Assembly: GCA_024742575.1 (NCBI GenBank)
Contig: JANSYF010000001.1
Coordinates: 83,606-147,605, forward strand
Length of the DNA stretch: 64,000 nucleotides
Reading direction: 5' to 3'
Source: Paracoccaceae bacterium
Lineage (GTDB): Bacteria > Pseudomonadota > Alphaproteobacteria > Rhodobacterales > Rhodobacteraceae
Shown: positions 53,583-63,864 of the stretch, piece after piece
Layout: every line of letters starts with the position of its first letter
How positions within the stretch are numbered: position 1 is the stretch's first letter
Notes under the pieces: model-generated
Told to the model about the DNA's origin: nothing
Database searches by the model: none
Seen by the model: only the letters and a program-made list of their open reading frames with translations
Translations under genes and position numbers: made by a program

Positions 53583-56500
53583 TTACGCCTGACGTCGCGC
53601 CCGCATGGCGCGTCGACGCGCCATTGCATCCGCTCGGATTTGTGCGCGATCAGGCTGATCGGACCGCGTGATTGGTGTGACCTCTGCCTGCACAGCTTTC
53701 CCAGCCGAGACGCCACCCAGCTTTGCAATACGATCTGCCAGAGCTGAAAGCGTCGGGAACCGAAAAATGTCGGTGATCGACAGCTTTGGTAGATCCAACC
53801 TCTCGCGCAATGCGCGATGAGTTTGCACTGCCAAAAGCGAATGACCGCCAAGGTCAAAGAAATTGTCACCGTGCTGGATTGACTGAATACCAAGCACCTC
53901 GGTCCAAACAGCGGAAATACGGGCAATGAGCGCCTCGTCCGCCTGCCCTGACGACTGGACAGGAGCCGCTACTTTCGGTTTGGGTTTCGAGACAGTTGCA
54001 CTTGGCGCGGGTAAAGCCTTGCGGTCAATCTTCTGGTTCGGAGTGACGGGGAAAGCGTCGAGCGTCATAATATGCGCTGGAACCATATAATCAGGCAAAC
54101 TGGCCAAAAGGCTAGTGCGCAGTTCTTGGGTGTCGATCGCAAATGACGCAGTGATATAAGCCACGAGGCGCACATCACCAGGAGTGTCTTCGCGCGCGAG
54201 AACCACCGCATTGGTGATCCCGGAAAACGCCTGAATCGCGCTTTCGATCTCGCCCAATTCAATTCGGAACCCACGCAATTTAACCTGCGTGTCGGCGCGG
54301 CCCAGGAAATTCACGCGACCATCGGGGCGACGCTGAACCAGATCGCCAGTGCGGTACATCCGACCTGACGCAAACGGGTTTTCGCGGAAGCGGTCCGCCG
54401 TCATCTCGTCGCGATTCCAGTAGCCGCGGGTCACACCGTCTCCGCCGATCCAAAGTTCGCCTTCTTCACCGATCCCGACTGGGTTCAGTGCATCATCGAG
54501 AACGTAAAGCTGGGTATTCGCGATGGGGCGACCGATGTTGACAGTTGCTTCTTCCGGCGCAGCGATCTCAGTCGACGACCAGATGGTCGTTTCTGTTGGA
54601 CCGTACATATTGGTGATTGCAGCGTCGGTCACGTCGTTCAAATCCGCCACCAGAGCACCGGGCAATGCCTCTCCGCCAAGGAAAAGGTGTTTAAGGCCGC
54701 GCATGTTCGCGCGGGCATCATCATCCATCGCAATCATTCTTGCCATGGACGGCGTACACTGCATGTGCGTCACATTGTGACGCGCCAGCATAGCGGCGAT
54801 GGAGAAATCTGTGTCCTCGTGATCCAACGAAGGTGCGCTTTGGCGCACAACCTCTGCCAATGGCTTGAGACCTTCAAGCACCTGATCCGTTTCGATCCCA
54901 TAGTCGATCAGACACGCGATTTCGGAAACACCGATTGCCTTGAGTTGTTCAACGCGGGCCAAGGCATCGTCAATGGTGCCGAACAAACCGGATTCGTTGA
55001 AGTAACGCTCAAAAGCGAAGTCGAGGATGCCTTCAAGATCGTCTTCGCTTAGATCACCCAGGTTCAGCTCGAAGGCGTTTTTCACACCCTCTGGTTTCTT
55101 GAAGGCCGGGAACGCCCAAGCGTATTGCTTGATCAGACCAGCCGCAGAGCGCAGGTAATCCTTCATCGGTTCGCGGGCGATTTCGCGGGCCTGATCTTGG
55201 GTATCGGCCAGACACGTATGCAGCATCAACGTGACGGTAAAGTCATCCGGGTTGTACCCAGCTTCGCGCAGCGCGTGGCGATACAGCCTGATCTTTTCTG
55301 CCACTTCGTCGATGGATTGGCCCAGAAGGTGCGTCAGGACATTGGCTCCGTTCGTGCCTGCCTCGCGCCATGTCTCGGGGTTGCCTGCCGTGGTCACCCA
55401 GATGGGCAATTCCTTTGACACTGGGCGCGGTTGCGTGATGACCTCGTGCATCTGTCCATCCTTGCGGGGGAAGGAAACAGCTTCGCCACGCCAAAGCTTG
55501 CGCACCTTATCTATTGCGTCGAACATCGCGGGTTTGTTGTCCGGGGGCGTATTTTCGGGGCGCAGGACAAAATCGTCCGGCTGCCAACCGCTGGCAATGG
55601 CAATTCCCGCCCGGCCATTGGTCAGGTTGTCGATCACGGCCCACTCCTCGGCGATGCGCGCCGGATGATGAAGTGGCGCAACGCAGCTTCCTGCGCGCAC
55701 ACCGATATTCTGCGTCACGCCCGCCACGGCAGCGCCTGTAACAGACGGGTTCGGATAAGGGCCACCAAACGCATGGAAATGACGCTCAGGCGTCCAGACC
55801 GCGCAGAAACCGTTTTCATCGGCGAATTTCGCGCCTTCAAGCAAAAGACGATACTTATCGCGTCCCGCACCGTCGTCGTTGCCCCAGTAATAGATGGAAA
55901 AATCCATCCCATCACCGCTCTTGCGCGCAGCGCCTCCCGAAATAACGCCGCGCTGACTGCTGCTTGGCAGCACGACCTTGATGCCACGCGCCATGGTGTA
56001 GAAGAGTTCAAGCACTGAGATGTCAAAGCTGAGGCTGGTCACTGCTAGCCAAGCAGCGTCATTTTGGGACGGGACAACCGCATCCATCCCGACGTAGAAA
56101 TTCATAACATTACGATGTTCAACCATCACCCCTTTGGGCAACCCGGTAGAACCCGACGTGTAGATCACGTAGGCCAGATGCTCGGGCGCCGTTTCCGGCT
56201 TGGGGTTTTCTGTTCGTGCAGAAGCAATACGCGGATCACGATCAATAACCAGAATATCCGCACTGGTTTTGGGCAGTTCTGACTGAAGCGTGTGTTCCGT
56301 GATAACCACCTTGGCACCGCTGTCATTCAGGTAGTGGGCCAGCCGGTCTTGCGGATACTCTGGATCAAGCGGAAGATACGCGCCACCTGCTTTGAGAATG
56401 CCCAATGCACCTGCGACGAGATCGGGACCACGATGGCAATGCAGACCGACCATTGTATCGGGCTTCACCCCCATTTTGCGAAGGGTATGCGCGACGCGGT

Positions 56501-58157
56501 TGGCGTGTTCATTCAGCGTAGCGAATGAAATCTCGCTGTTCTCGAACACAAGGGCAATTGCATCAGGCGTGCTGGCGACCTGCGCTTCAAACGCGGCATG
56601 CATGGTCGCCGACCCGCCATTCGCGACCGCAGTCTTATTCGCAGTAAACAGCACTTTATCCCGCTCTGTGTGCGGAAGGGTTTCAATGTCGCTGACGTCG
56701 ATTCCGTTGGCAATCTGCTGCGCGATCCAATCAAGGCGATGGATCAGAACATGCGCAAAATCAGGTGCAATTCTGCCCTGATCGACATGTGCAACGACCG
56801 AGTCATCGTTCATGTCCAACGTGATTGTGGCGCCGGGGATTGGACCTGTGTCTAGTCCAATGGCAAATGCGGGAGTGTCCATCCACGACAACGCGGGATC
56901 ACGCAAAGCCAGATCGGCCGCGACACCCGTAGCATCCGCCGAAAGACATTTCCCAAGTTCGTTCACGGGCAACGGAACCCATGCACGGACAAGCCCGGCC
57001 TGTGCTGATGCTTTCAGCGCGGGATTTGACAATGCGACAACGCTTCGTGCGTGGGGATACAGACGTGCAACCAAGCAGCCAAGTGCTTGACCCAGATGAT
57101 CAGCATGGATGTTGGTCGTAATTGTTGCAAGCTCGGACGGTCCGGATCCAGCGAAAGGAAGCGTGACTGGAACCGCGCCATGAAAGGCACGGCGCCAGCG
57201 GCCTTCAGCTTTGGCGACGGGACGCATCGCTTCCGTGATAGCCGCACGCTCGGCACCGGACACAGCTGCAAGGCTATCGCCTAACGCCACATGATCCGAA
57301 GGGTTGATCGCTTTGCCATCGAACCCCTTAAGGTCCGTAAAACGGACAGCCGCATCTGCGAATGCCACCGTCAGTGACGTCTCATCAACCGCAATGACGG
57401 TACCCGTCGTTGCGCTGCTTTCCGTTTTGGAGGCACTGCCGACGTTCAGGATCGTCTCGCCAATGATCAGTTTAGGCGTGCAAAGCGGGTTCCAGTAGGT
57501 TCCGTAATCCAAGGCTTGAACCATTCGAACAACTTCCGAGGCCGGGCGATCAAACTGCAAAATGCCATTTGCCTCGGGCCGGTCGGACAAAGCGTGATAG
57601 CTTCGTTGGCTCAGATCCTGTGCACGGCGGTTGTGTAGACCATCAGTAAGTTCGTTCAGCAAGTCCGGAAAACTGGTCAACGCTGCTTCATAACACTTGG
57701 TGTTGAGCGTCAGTGCTGTGTCATGCGGCGAAACCTCAAAGCTGCGCTGAACAAGGATATCGCCCTCATCGACGCCATCTTCAATCAAATGCCAAGTGAT
57801 GCCGTGTGTCGCTTCGCCCTCGATCAACGCCCAAACCGGCGCATTCAATCCAGCGCGTTTGGGCAAGGGCCCGTCGTGGAAATTCACGGCACCTTTGCGA
57901 CCGAGAGCAAGGACATCCGGCGGAAGAATCTTGAGGTTGGCGATACTCAGAACCCAATCCACAGAAACGGTTTCAAGTCGCTTGGACAGGTCTTGACCGT
58001 GGCCTTCGCATCGGACGGCATGCCTCTTGGCCCATTCCGCCACATCAGGGTTGTCCGTCACCATAGCAACCAGTGTGTGGCCCTGCGAAAGTAGGGTTTC
58101 AGCGCAGTGTTGCGTCAGACTCTCGTCACCGATGATGATGCAGTCAAATTGGGTCAT
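53583..58157 (-). CDS. NRPS: formyltransferase, degenerate C, A domain split by luciferase-like monooxygenase, T
   Basis: 1,524 residues. (1) Formyltransferase fold, about 1-290, with VNFHDGPLPKRAGLNAPVWA (Asn92, His94) and EDGVDEGDIL (Asp130), like tRNA formyltransferases and LgrA. (2) About 310-515, a condensation-like stretch without HHxxxDG. (3) Adenylation N-part with YTSGSTGLPKG (666-676) and SFDISVLELF. (4) About 745-1100, an FMN luciferase-like monooxygenase (MDFSIYYWGNDDGAG; VWTPERHFHAFGG; IAIASGWQPDDF). (5) Rest of the A domain: NMYGPTETT, YRTGDL, KLRGFRIELGEIE, NQKIDRKAL. (6) Carrier protein, Ser1440 in FFDLGGHSLLA. The monooxygenase matches the MupA/Atu3671 group (TIGR04020), established as an insert in A domains. 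No termination domain. Amino-acid specificity not read. Coupled 3 bp after the GT2 gene. Confidence 0.93.
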   Translation of the reverse strand: MTQFDCIIIGDESLTQHCAETLLSQGHTLVAMVTDNPDVAEWAKRHAVRCEGHGQDLSKRLETVSVDWVLSIANLKILPPDVLALGRKGAVNFHDGPLPKRAGLNAPVWALIEGEATHGITWHLIEDGVDEGDILVQRSFEVSPHDTALTLNTKCYEAALTSFPDLLNELTDGLHNRRAQDLSQRSYHALSDRPEANGILQFDRPASEVVRMVQALDYGTYWNPLCTPKLIIGETILNVGSASKTESSATTGTVIAVDETSLTVAFADAAVRFTDLKGFDGKAINPSDHVALGDSLAAVSGAERAAITEAMRPVAKAEGRWRRAFHGAVPVTLPFAGSGPSELATITTNIHADHLGQALGCLVARLYPHARSVVALSNPALKASAQAGLVRAWVPLPVNELGKCLSADATGVAADLALRDPALSWMDTPAFAIGLDTGPIPGATITLDMNDDSVVAHVDQGRIAPDFAHVLIHRLDWIAQQIANGIDVSDIETLPHTERDKVLFTANKTAVANGGSATMHAAFEAQVASTPDAIALVFENSEISFATLNEHANRVAHTLRKMGVKPDTMVGLHCHRGPDLVAGALGILKAGGAYLPLDPEYPQDRLAHYLNDSGAKVVITEHTLQSELPKTSADILVIDRDPRIASARTENPKPETAPEHLAYVIYTSGSTGLPKGVMVEHRNVMNFYVGMDAVVPSQNDAAWLAVTSLSFDISVLELFYTMARGIKVVLPSSSQRGVISGGAARKSGDGMDFSIYYWGNDDGAGRDKYRLLLEGAKFADENGFCAVWTPERHFHAFGGPYPNPSVTGAAVAGVTQNIGVRAGSCVAPLHHPARIAEEWAVIDNLTNGRAGIAIASGWQPDDFVLRPENTPPDNKPAMFDAIDKVRKLWRGEAVSFPRKDGQMHEVITQPRPVSKELPIWVTTAGNPETWREAGTNGANVLTHLLGQSIDEVAEKIRLYRHALREAGYNPDDFTVTLMLHTCLADTQDQAREIAREPMKDYLRSAAGLIKQYAWAFPAFKKPEGVKNAFELNLGDLSEDDLEGILDFAFERYFNESGLFGTIDDALARVEQLKAIGVSEIACLIDYGIETDQVLEGLKPLAEVVRQSAPSLDHEDTDFSIAAMLARHNVTHMQCTPSMARMIAMDDDARANMRGLKHLFLGGEALPGALVADLNDVTDAAITNMYGPTETTIWSSTEIAAPEEATVNIGRPIANTQLYVLDDALNPVGIGEEGELWIGGDGVTRGYWNRDEMTADRFRENPFASGRMYRTGDLVQRRPDGRVNFLGRADTQVKLRGFRIELGEIESAIQAFSGITNAVVLAREDTPGDVRLVAYITASFAIDTQELRTSLLASLPDYMVPAHIMTLDAFPVTPNQKIDRKALPAPSATVSKPKPKVAAPVQSSGQADEALIARISAVWTEVLGIQSIQHGDNFFDLGGHSLLAVQTHRALRERLDLPKLSITDIFRFPTLSALADRIAKLGGVSAGKAVQAEVTPITRSDQPDRAQIRADAMARRRAMRARRQA

Positions 58158-58160
58158 GGA

Positions 58161-59180
58161 TCAGTCCACGCTTGTCTGTAGGTTCGTTTTCGGTGCAACG
58201 CCGATCGCTCGAATTGCCGCATCGGGCGTGGGGCGCAAAAAGGCGCGTACGTCATGCGAAACCAAATCTTTGAGAAAGTGCTGCGCGCTGGGTGCCGACT
58301 TGCGTTCGATCAGACGTCGCAAGCGCCATAAAGATGTACCAATGACGTTCAAAGCTGTTGCCACGATCGCAAAGGTCCGGCCGTGGTTCTTGCTGAAGTA
58401 ATACCAGCGACTTTGATACCAGTAGGTTGGAGTGCGGCTCCAAGTCCCCATTCCTGTCGATACCGAACCGATATGGCAGACGCGACTTTCGCGGACGAAA
58501 TGCACTTCGTGACCAGCCCGTTGCGCCCGCAAGCACAGGTCGGTTTCTTCGAAATACAAAAAGAAGGTTTCGTCAAACAGGCCAATTTCCGTGAACACGC
58601 TTGTCCGCGCCATCATGGACGCGCCGACAACCCAACCCACCGGACCAGAGGCGTCGGGAACATGCATCGGCACAACATAGTTTTTGAGTAGTCGCGTAAT
58701 CGGCCCCATGCGAACCGCAGACTCAAACTCTGACGCAAGACCGGGAAAGCGAAAAGCGCTACAGTGGTCTTGGCCGTCTTCGCCGTAGACCCAGCTTCCA
58801 GCGATAGCCACTTTGGAATTGGACTGTAAATAATTCACAAGCGCTGTGATCGCGCCCGGTTCGACCTGTGCGTCTGGATTCAAGATATAGACGAATTCAG
58901 CTGTCGGACAGATTTCCAAACCTGACCGAATACCGAAGTTATTGCCCGCGCCAAAGCCCCCGTTTCTGCCGGATTGTAGCACTTGGACATCAAGATGGGA
59001 TGGCCAGTTTGCCGCGCGGGTCAATTCGGTCATGCGTTGAAACGAGTCGTCGGGCGAGTCGTTATCAATAAGAACGATTGAGCCACCAAAATTGGTCATC
59101 GCAGCCGCAGCCGACTGTGCAGCAAGAACTGCCAAATCCGGTGTTTTATAGTTAAGAACGACGACCACAATGTTAGTCAT
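58161..59180 (-). CDS. glycosyltransferase family 2, rhamnosyltransferase-like
   Basis: 339-residue GT-A enzyme. VVVVLNYKTPDLAVLAAQSA begins the nucleotide-binding fold, IVLIDNDSPDDSF follows, and FVYILNPDAQVEPGAITAL is the DxD-type metal motif. EIGLFDETFFLYFEETDLCL is typical of WbbL/RfbF-like rhamnosyltransferases and O-antigen enzymes. The ATG at 59180 is chosen because GGAGTGATTTGC precedes it; another ATG at 59189 lies within the PKS stop region. It sits between PKS and NRPS genes with 5- and 3-bp spacing, so it is part of that operon and could glycosylate the product, though a polysaccharide role is also possible next to the exopolysaccharide locus. Confidence 0.87.
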   Translation of the reverse strand: MTNIVVVVLNYKTPDLAVLAAQSAAAAMTNFGGSIVLIDNDSPDDSFQRMTELTRAANWPSHLDVQVLQSGRNGGFGAGNNFGIRSGLEICPTAEFVYILNPDAQVEPGAITALVNYLQSNSKVAIAGSWVYGEDGQDHCSAFRFPGLASEFESAVRMGPITRLLKNYVVPMHVPDASGPVGWVVGASMMARTSVFTEIGLFDETFFLYFEETDLCLRAQRAGHEVHFVRESRVCHIGSVSTGMGTWSRTPTYWYQSRWYYFSKNHGRTFAIVATALNVIGTSLWRLRRLIERKSAPSAQHFLKDLVSHDVRAFLRPTPDAAIRAIGVAPKTNLQTSVD

Positions 59181-59185
59181 GCAAA

Positions 59186-62100
59186 TCACTCCGCTGCCTC
59201 TGTGGGGCTAAAACTCAGAACATGACCTTTTCCACCCACGGCTGCTTCGGTGGTGGTAATCACATTGCGCAAATAGCTGGCAAGAACCCGGACATTGGGC
59301 TCCAGTACCATGCTGTCATGATCGCCGGGCACTTCGAAGACTTCGATTTGCGGCGTGTGTTGTCCCCAATCATTGTCATCGAAGAGGTACGCCCGCTCGT
59401 GATTGACGAGCTTGCCACCCAACACTGTCCAAGTTCCGACCAAAGGTGGCCTGAACAGCGCGATACGACCAGACCAAGGCTTAATCTGGTACGTTGCTAC
59501 CGCCCGAAGGAAAGCTTGTTCGATCTCGGCGTTGTGGAAACTGTGCGAGGTCCGGGTTTCTGCAGTGGCTTTGCGCTTTTCGATCTCCCAACGAATGCGC
59601 TTGCGCAGCCAAACGACCGGATAGGCCAAACCTTTGCGACGGGTTTCCTGAATTTGAATTACCAGACGATCCTTGCGGCTGAGCGGACGGCGTTGCGGAA
59701 GTGGTGTGTCAAGCAAGACGATGAGTGCGACTTCGTCGCCCATGGCCTGAAGCTGATGCGCGATCTCGTAGGCCGTGATGCCTCCGCCCGAAAAACCACC
59801 AACGTAGTAGGGGCCATGCGGCTGAACCTGCTTCATTTCCGCTATGTAATCGAGAGCGGCCTCTTTTATCGAATCGTGTGGAGCTTCGTCGCCATACAAA
59901 CCTCTCGCTTGCAGCCCGTAAAAGGGTCGATCCGCCCCCAAAAGCTGCGCGAGGTGCCGCAGATTCAGGACGTTTCCAAACATCCCGGCAACCAGAAAAA
60001 ACGGAGATTTTGTCCCACCTTCCCCGTCGTGCATCGCCACGATGTGTTTAAACCGACGCGTCTTGGGTTTTGGTTTGGAGTCTTTGGCGTTTTCGACTGC
60101 GGTGATCCCTGTGCGGTCCATGATCAGCGATGCACAGGCGCGGACAGTTGGGGCTTCGAACAGGATCGAGATCGGGAAGTCGACACTGTAGGTTTTGCGA
60201 ACCTTGGCAAACAAGCGCACCGCGATCAGCGAGTGCCCGCCGAGGTCAAAAAAGCTGTCTTCAACTCCGACGTTCTGAACGCCCAGCAAATCCTCCCAAA
60301 TGCCGACAAGGGTCCGTTCGATTTCAGATTCCGGTGCAACGTAGTCACCGTCGAGCTGCGGGCGATCGAATTTCTGCGTATCAGATTTGACGTCGTTGGA
60401 AAACGACGCCTGCGCAACAAGTGCGTCCATGTCCAGTGAAGAAACAAAGACTTGCGGCTCTTTTCGAGCAAGGGCCCGTAGGAACGCCTCCGCTCCTTCT
60501 TCCGGGCGAATACCTTGCGATAGGTTGTGCTGAAAGCGTTCTTCGGCATGTGACAAGGGTTGTGTCGACTTGCCAAAGTCGGCGGGTTCGAATTCCGATG
60601 CGCTGACTTTGACCGGCGCTGAAAGCGCGGACATGTCAGACAGTCGTTTTATGGAAAAACCCTGAATCTCCATACAAACCGTGCCGTCCGGCATGGCAAT
60701 CGTGATATCGAATGACGCGGTTTCGTCCGCGTTTCGGTTGCTCCCGGAAGATCGCACCCAACTCACAATACGTTCAGGCAAACGGTGGTAAACGCGCACA
60801 TTGTCATAAGACACTGGCACCCACAGCTTATCTGCGTGGTAATCGTCGATCAGCTCCATGGCCCAGCCGGTTGCGATGTCCAACAAACCCGGATGGAAAT
60901 GCCAATTTTTGCCATCCTCTGCAGCCGCGTCGAGCGACAAATCTGCGATCCCTTCTCTGGAACCATAGGCGCAGCTGTCGAGGACTTTCCAACGTGGACC
61001 GAAAACCAACTGCGTTTCTTGCGCCGCTGCCAGCTTTTTGCCGGTGCTCGCCGTTCGCGCCGCACTGCACCGCGCACGGATCGCAGACACATCAATCGGT
61101 TTTGGTTGCGCTTCAGGAATAAGCGAAAGATCCGCTGTGACAATTGGCGTGAAACCATTGCGCCCATCGAGTGTGCAACTGCCCAAGACGTCCATATGGT
61201 ATCCGTCATCGCGGCGAGACAACCTAAGTCGGATGTCACGGTGGCCGTTTTCAGGAACATGCAGTGGGCGCAGGAAGGTCATGTTGCGGATCGCAAAACT
61301 ACTGTTTTCTCCCTGCCCACGCAGGGCCTTGGATGCCAAGGTCAGATATCCCGCACCGGGGAAAAGCGCATCGTCATGTTTGGTCCTGTGTTGGTCAATG
61401 AACCAATCTTCAGTGGTGTAGCGCGCTTCAAAAAGGCGGTGACCCGATGGGTCGAAACCCGTCTTGTCGAGCAAGGGCAAGTCCACCTTGGTAAAGGCCG
61501 TCGGATCAGTATCTCCGATGCGATCAGCCAAGGCTGCCGCTGCCATGCCAACTTCGGTCCAGATGCCCCAATTGATCGCCATGACCCGCGTCTTGTCGCC
61601 TCGGCGAGCATGGGCATATGCGTTCAGGTATTCACTTGCCGCGACATAATCGATCTGGCCTGCGGGTGCAGTTTGTGTCGATGACGAAGAGAACAGCACG
61701 ATGAAATCTGTCGAACCATCTGGAAAAAGCTGATCCAGCACTTTGGTCCCGTGAATTTTTGACGAGAACACCTTTTCGATGGAAGCCGTCGATTTTGCCA
61801 ACAAAGGCGCATCATCGATTTGGCCCGCGGCATGAATTACACCGTCGATCCGACGATGCGCGGCAACGGTTTCATCCACAACTTTTGTCATCTCAGGAAG
61901 GTTGCAGATGTCGGCCGCATGCGCGTGTACCGTCGCGCCAAGGTCTTCCAGTTCTTGAACGGCACGGATGCGACGGGCAAGTTTGTCCTGCGGCGCATGC
62001 CGCTTAAGATATTTGCTCCAGACTTCGCGATTGGGCAATCCTTCGCGCGCAGTCAGAATGAGAGTGCAACCTCGCTCGGCCAACACCTTCGCGATGGATA

Positions 62101-63862
62101 GGCCAATTCCGCCGAACCCTCCGGTGATCAGGTAGGTTCCGCCTGATCGAATGGATGCATCATCGATAGGTTCCAAAGCCGTCGCTTGAAGCGATTGTTC
62201 GTAGCGGCGCCCTGACCGAAAAACCGCGTTGGCCGACACGGGATCTGCGATCATTTCTTCAAGGACTTGATCGGTCAATTCATCCCAAGCCTGCTTTACA
62301 GCAGCCTGATCATCAACCCGATTGAACATACTCAGCTTTGGTTTAGCCGGCAGCACAAGATCAACCGACGAAAAGGAAAGCCCCGGTATTTCGCGAGGAA
62401 TGACACGAACGGGCCCCGCAATGATTGCCTTTTCAGGGGATTGAAGCCGTTCCTCACCGAAAGCCGTGGCATCATTCGTAAACACGGCGACTTGAGTTGG
62501 TTTGGGCAATGTATCATCTGCAATCGCCTGCGCGATGAACATGAGAGAATAGAAGCCGTGCTCTTGCATCCGGTGAAAAAAGCTAGAACCAGGACGATGG
62601 CTTTTGTCCTTGGTGACACCCCAGAAATGCGCAATGCGGCTGGGTACCAATCCACGAGACAGCATGTCCCGGAACAGAAGGTCATACCCTTCGCGGCCGC
62701 GCTCAGGCGCAACAACATAAGTGGTGTCGTCCAGCCGCGCAAAACTATCACCTGGCCAGACCTCGACAATCGAATGCCCTGCGGCACGCAACCGTTCCGC
62801 AGCTGCGCTCGCAACCCCGGAGTCGTCCATGAACACGAGCCAACTTTGCAAGTCGGCCTTGTCCAGTTCGGTGCGAACATCCACCGGCGCAGGCGCATAT
62901 TTGGGGCGCCACGCGGTGGTCCAACCCCAATTTTCAACGCCCTCAATTCGAGTCAAAAAGCTTGACACTGATTGGTTACGTGGTTGCCCCGGCTCGATGA
63001 AATATCGGGACCGCTGAAATGCATAGGTGGGCAACGGTACGCGATTTCGCCGCGAGTCCCCCCAGATTTGACCCCAATCAAAGTCACCCCCAAGCGCCCA
63101 GAAGCGTCCTAGAACTTCCAGCATATATCGATCGTCTTCGATCTCTTCATCGGGATGCCGCAAGCTAGACAGAATCTGGTTCGCCTGAATGCCCTCAGAT
63201 TGCCGTGCCAACGCAGACAGCGCTTTGCCGGGACCGACCTCTAGGAAGATGCGGTTTTGCCTATCTGACAACGTATCGAGGCATTGGGCGAATTGAACAG
63301 TACCTCGGAGGTGCGAAACCCAATAATCGGGGCTGGTTGCTTGCTCGTCCGTCATCATCAAACCAGTAAGGTTCGATGAAATGGGCATTTCAGGCGCGTT
63401 CAGTGTAATCTTCTGCAAATAGGCACGGAACTGATCAAGGATCGGATCGAGCATCCGCGAGTGTGCCGCGATGTCTATCTGTATGCGCTGAAAATCGATG
63501 TCTCTACGCTGGAGTTCGGCTTCGAGAGCCATCAGCGCCGCTTCAGGACCTGACGCGACACTCAGACCCGGGCTATTGATTGCGCCTAGATCAAGACTGT
63601 CGCCCAGCAGTGGTTTCAAATCTTCGGCTGACATTGCCACCGATATCATCCCACCCTTTTCGATACTGTCAAAAAGGGTGCCTCGAAGATGAACAAGACC
63701 GATACAGTCTTCAAATGACATTACGCCAGCCAGACAAGCCGCCGTATTTTCCCCCATGGAATGACCCGCCACTGCCTTGGGCTGGATACCCCAACTGATC
63801 CAAAGCTGCGCCAGTGCGTATTCAACGATCATGATCAACGGCAATTGCAAAGACGGCTGCCT
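59186..63862 (-). pseudogene. type I polyketide synthase (AT-KR-DH-ACP-TE), 5' part removed by IS630 insertion
   Basis: An open frame of 1,554 codons if started at TTG 63850, preceded by AT-like residues (NALRQPSL) and then an in-frame TAA at 63878-63880 that is the transposase stop. Residues counted from 63850: acyltransferase 1-285 (AGHSMGENTAACL, Ser31; SNLTGLM); ketoreductase about 320-790 (TYLITGGFGGIGLS, catalytic Tyr735 in DYVAASEYLN); dehydratase about 800-1075 (His821 in DQHRTKHDDALFPGAG, Asp991 in HPGLLDIA); ACP (Ser1207 in FFDLGGHSLIA); thioesterase about 1283-1540 (Ser1354 in GGFSGGG, Asp1381, His1511). KR before DH is an unusual order. The ketosynthase and the first part of the AT are absent here. 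First gene of the operon with GT2, NRPS and the SGNH protein. Whether the remnant is translated is unclear. Confidence 0.9.
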
Positions 63863-63864
63863 TA

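Noticed and set aside
59222..60439. 405-codon plus-strand frame inside the PKS region
   Set aside because: It is antisense to the thioesterase/ACP region, whose catalytic motifs are all present on the minus strand.
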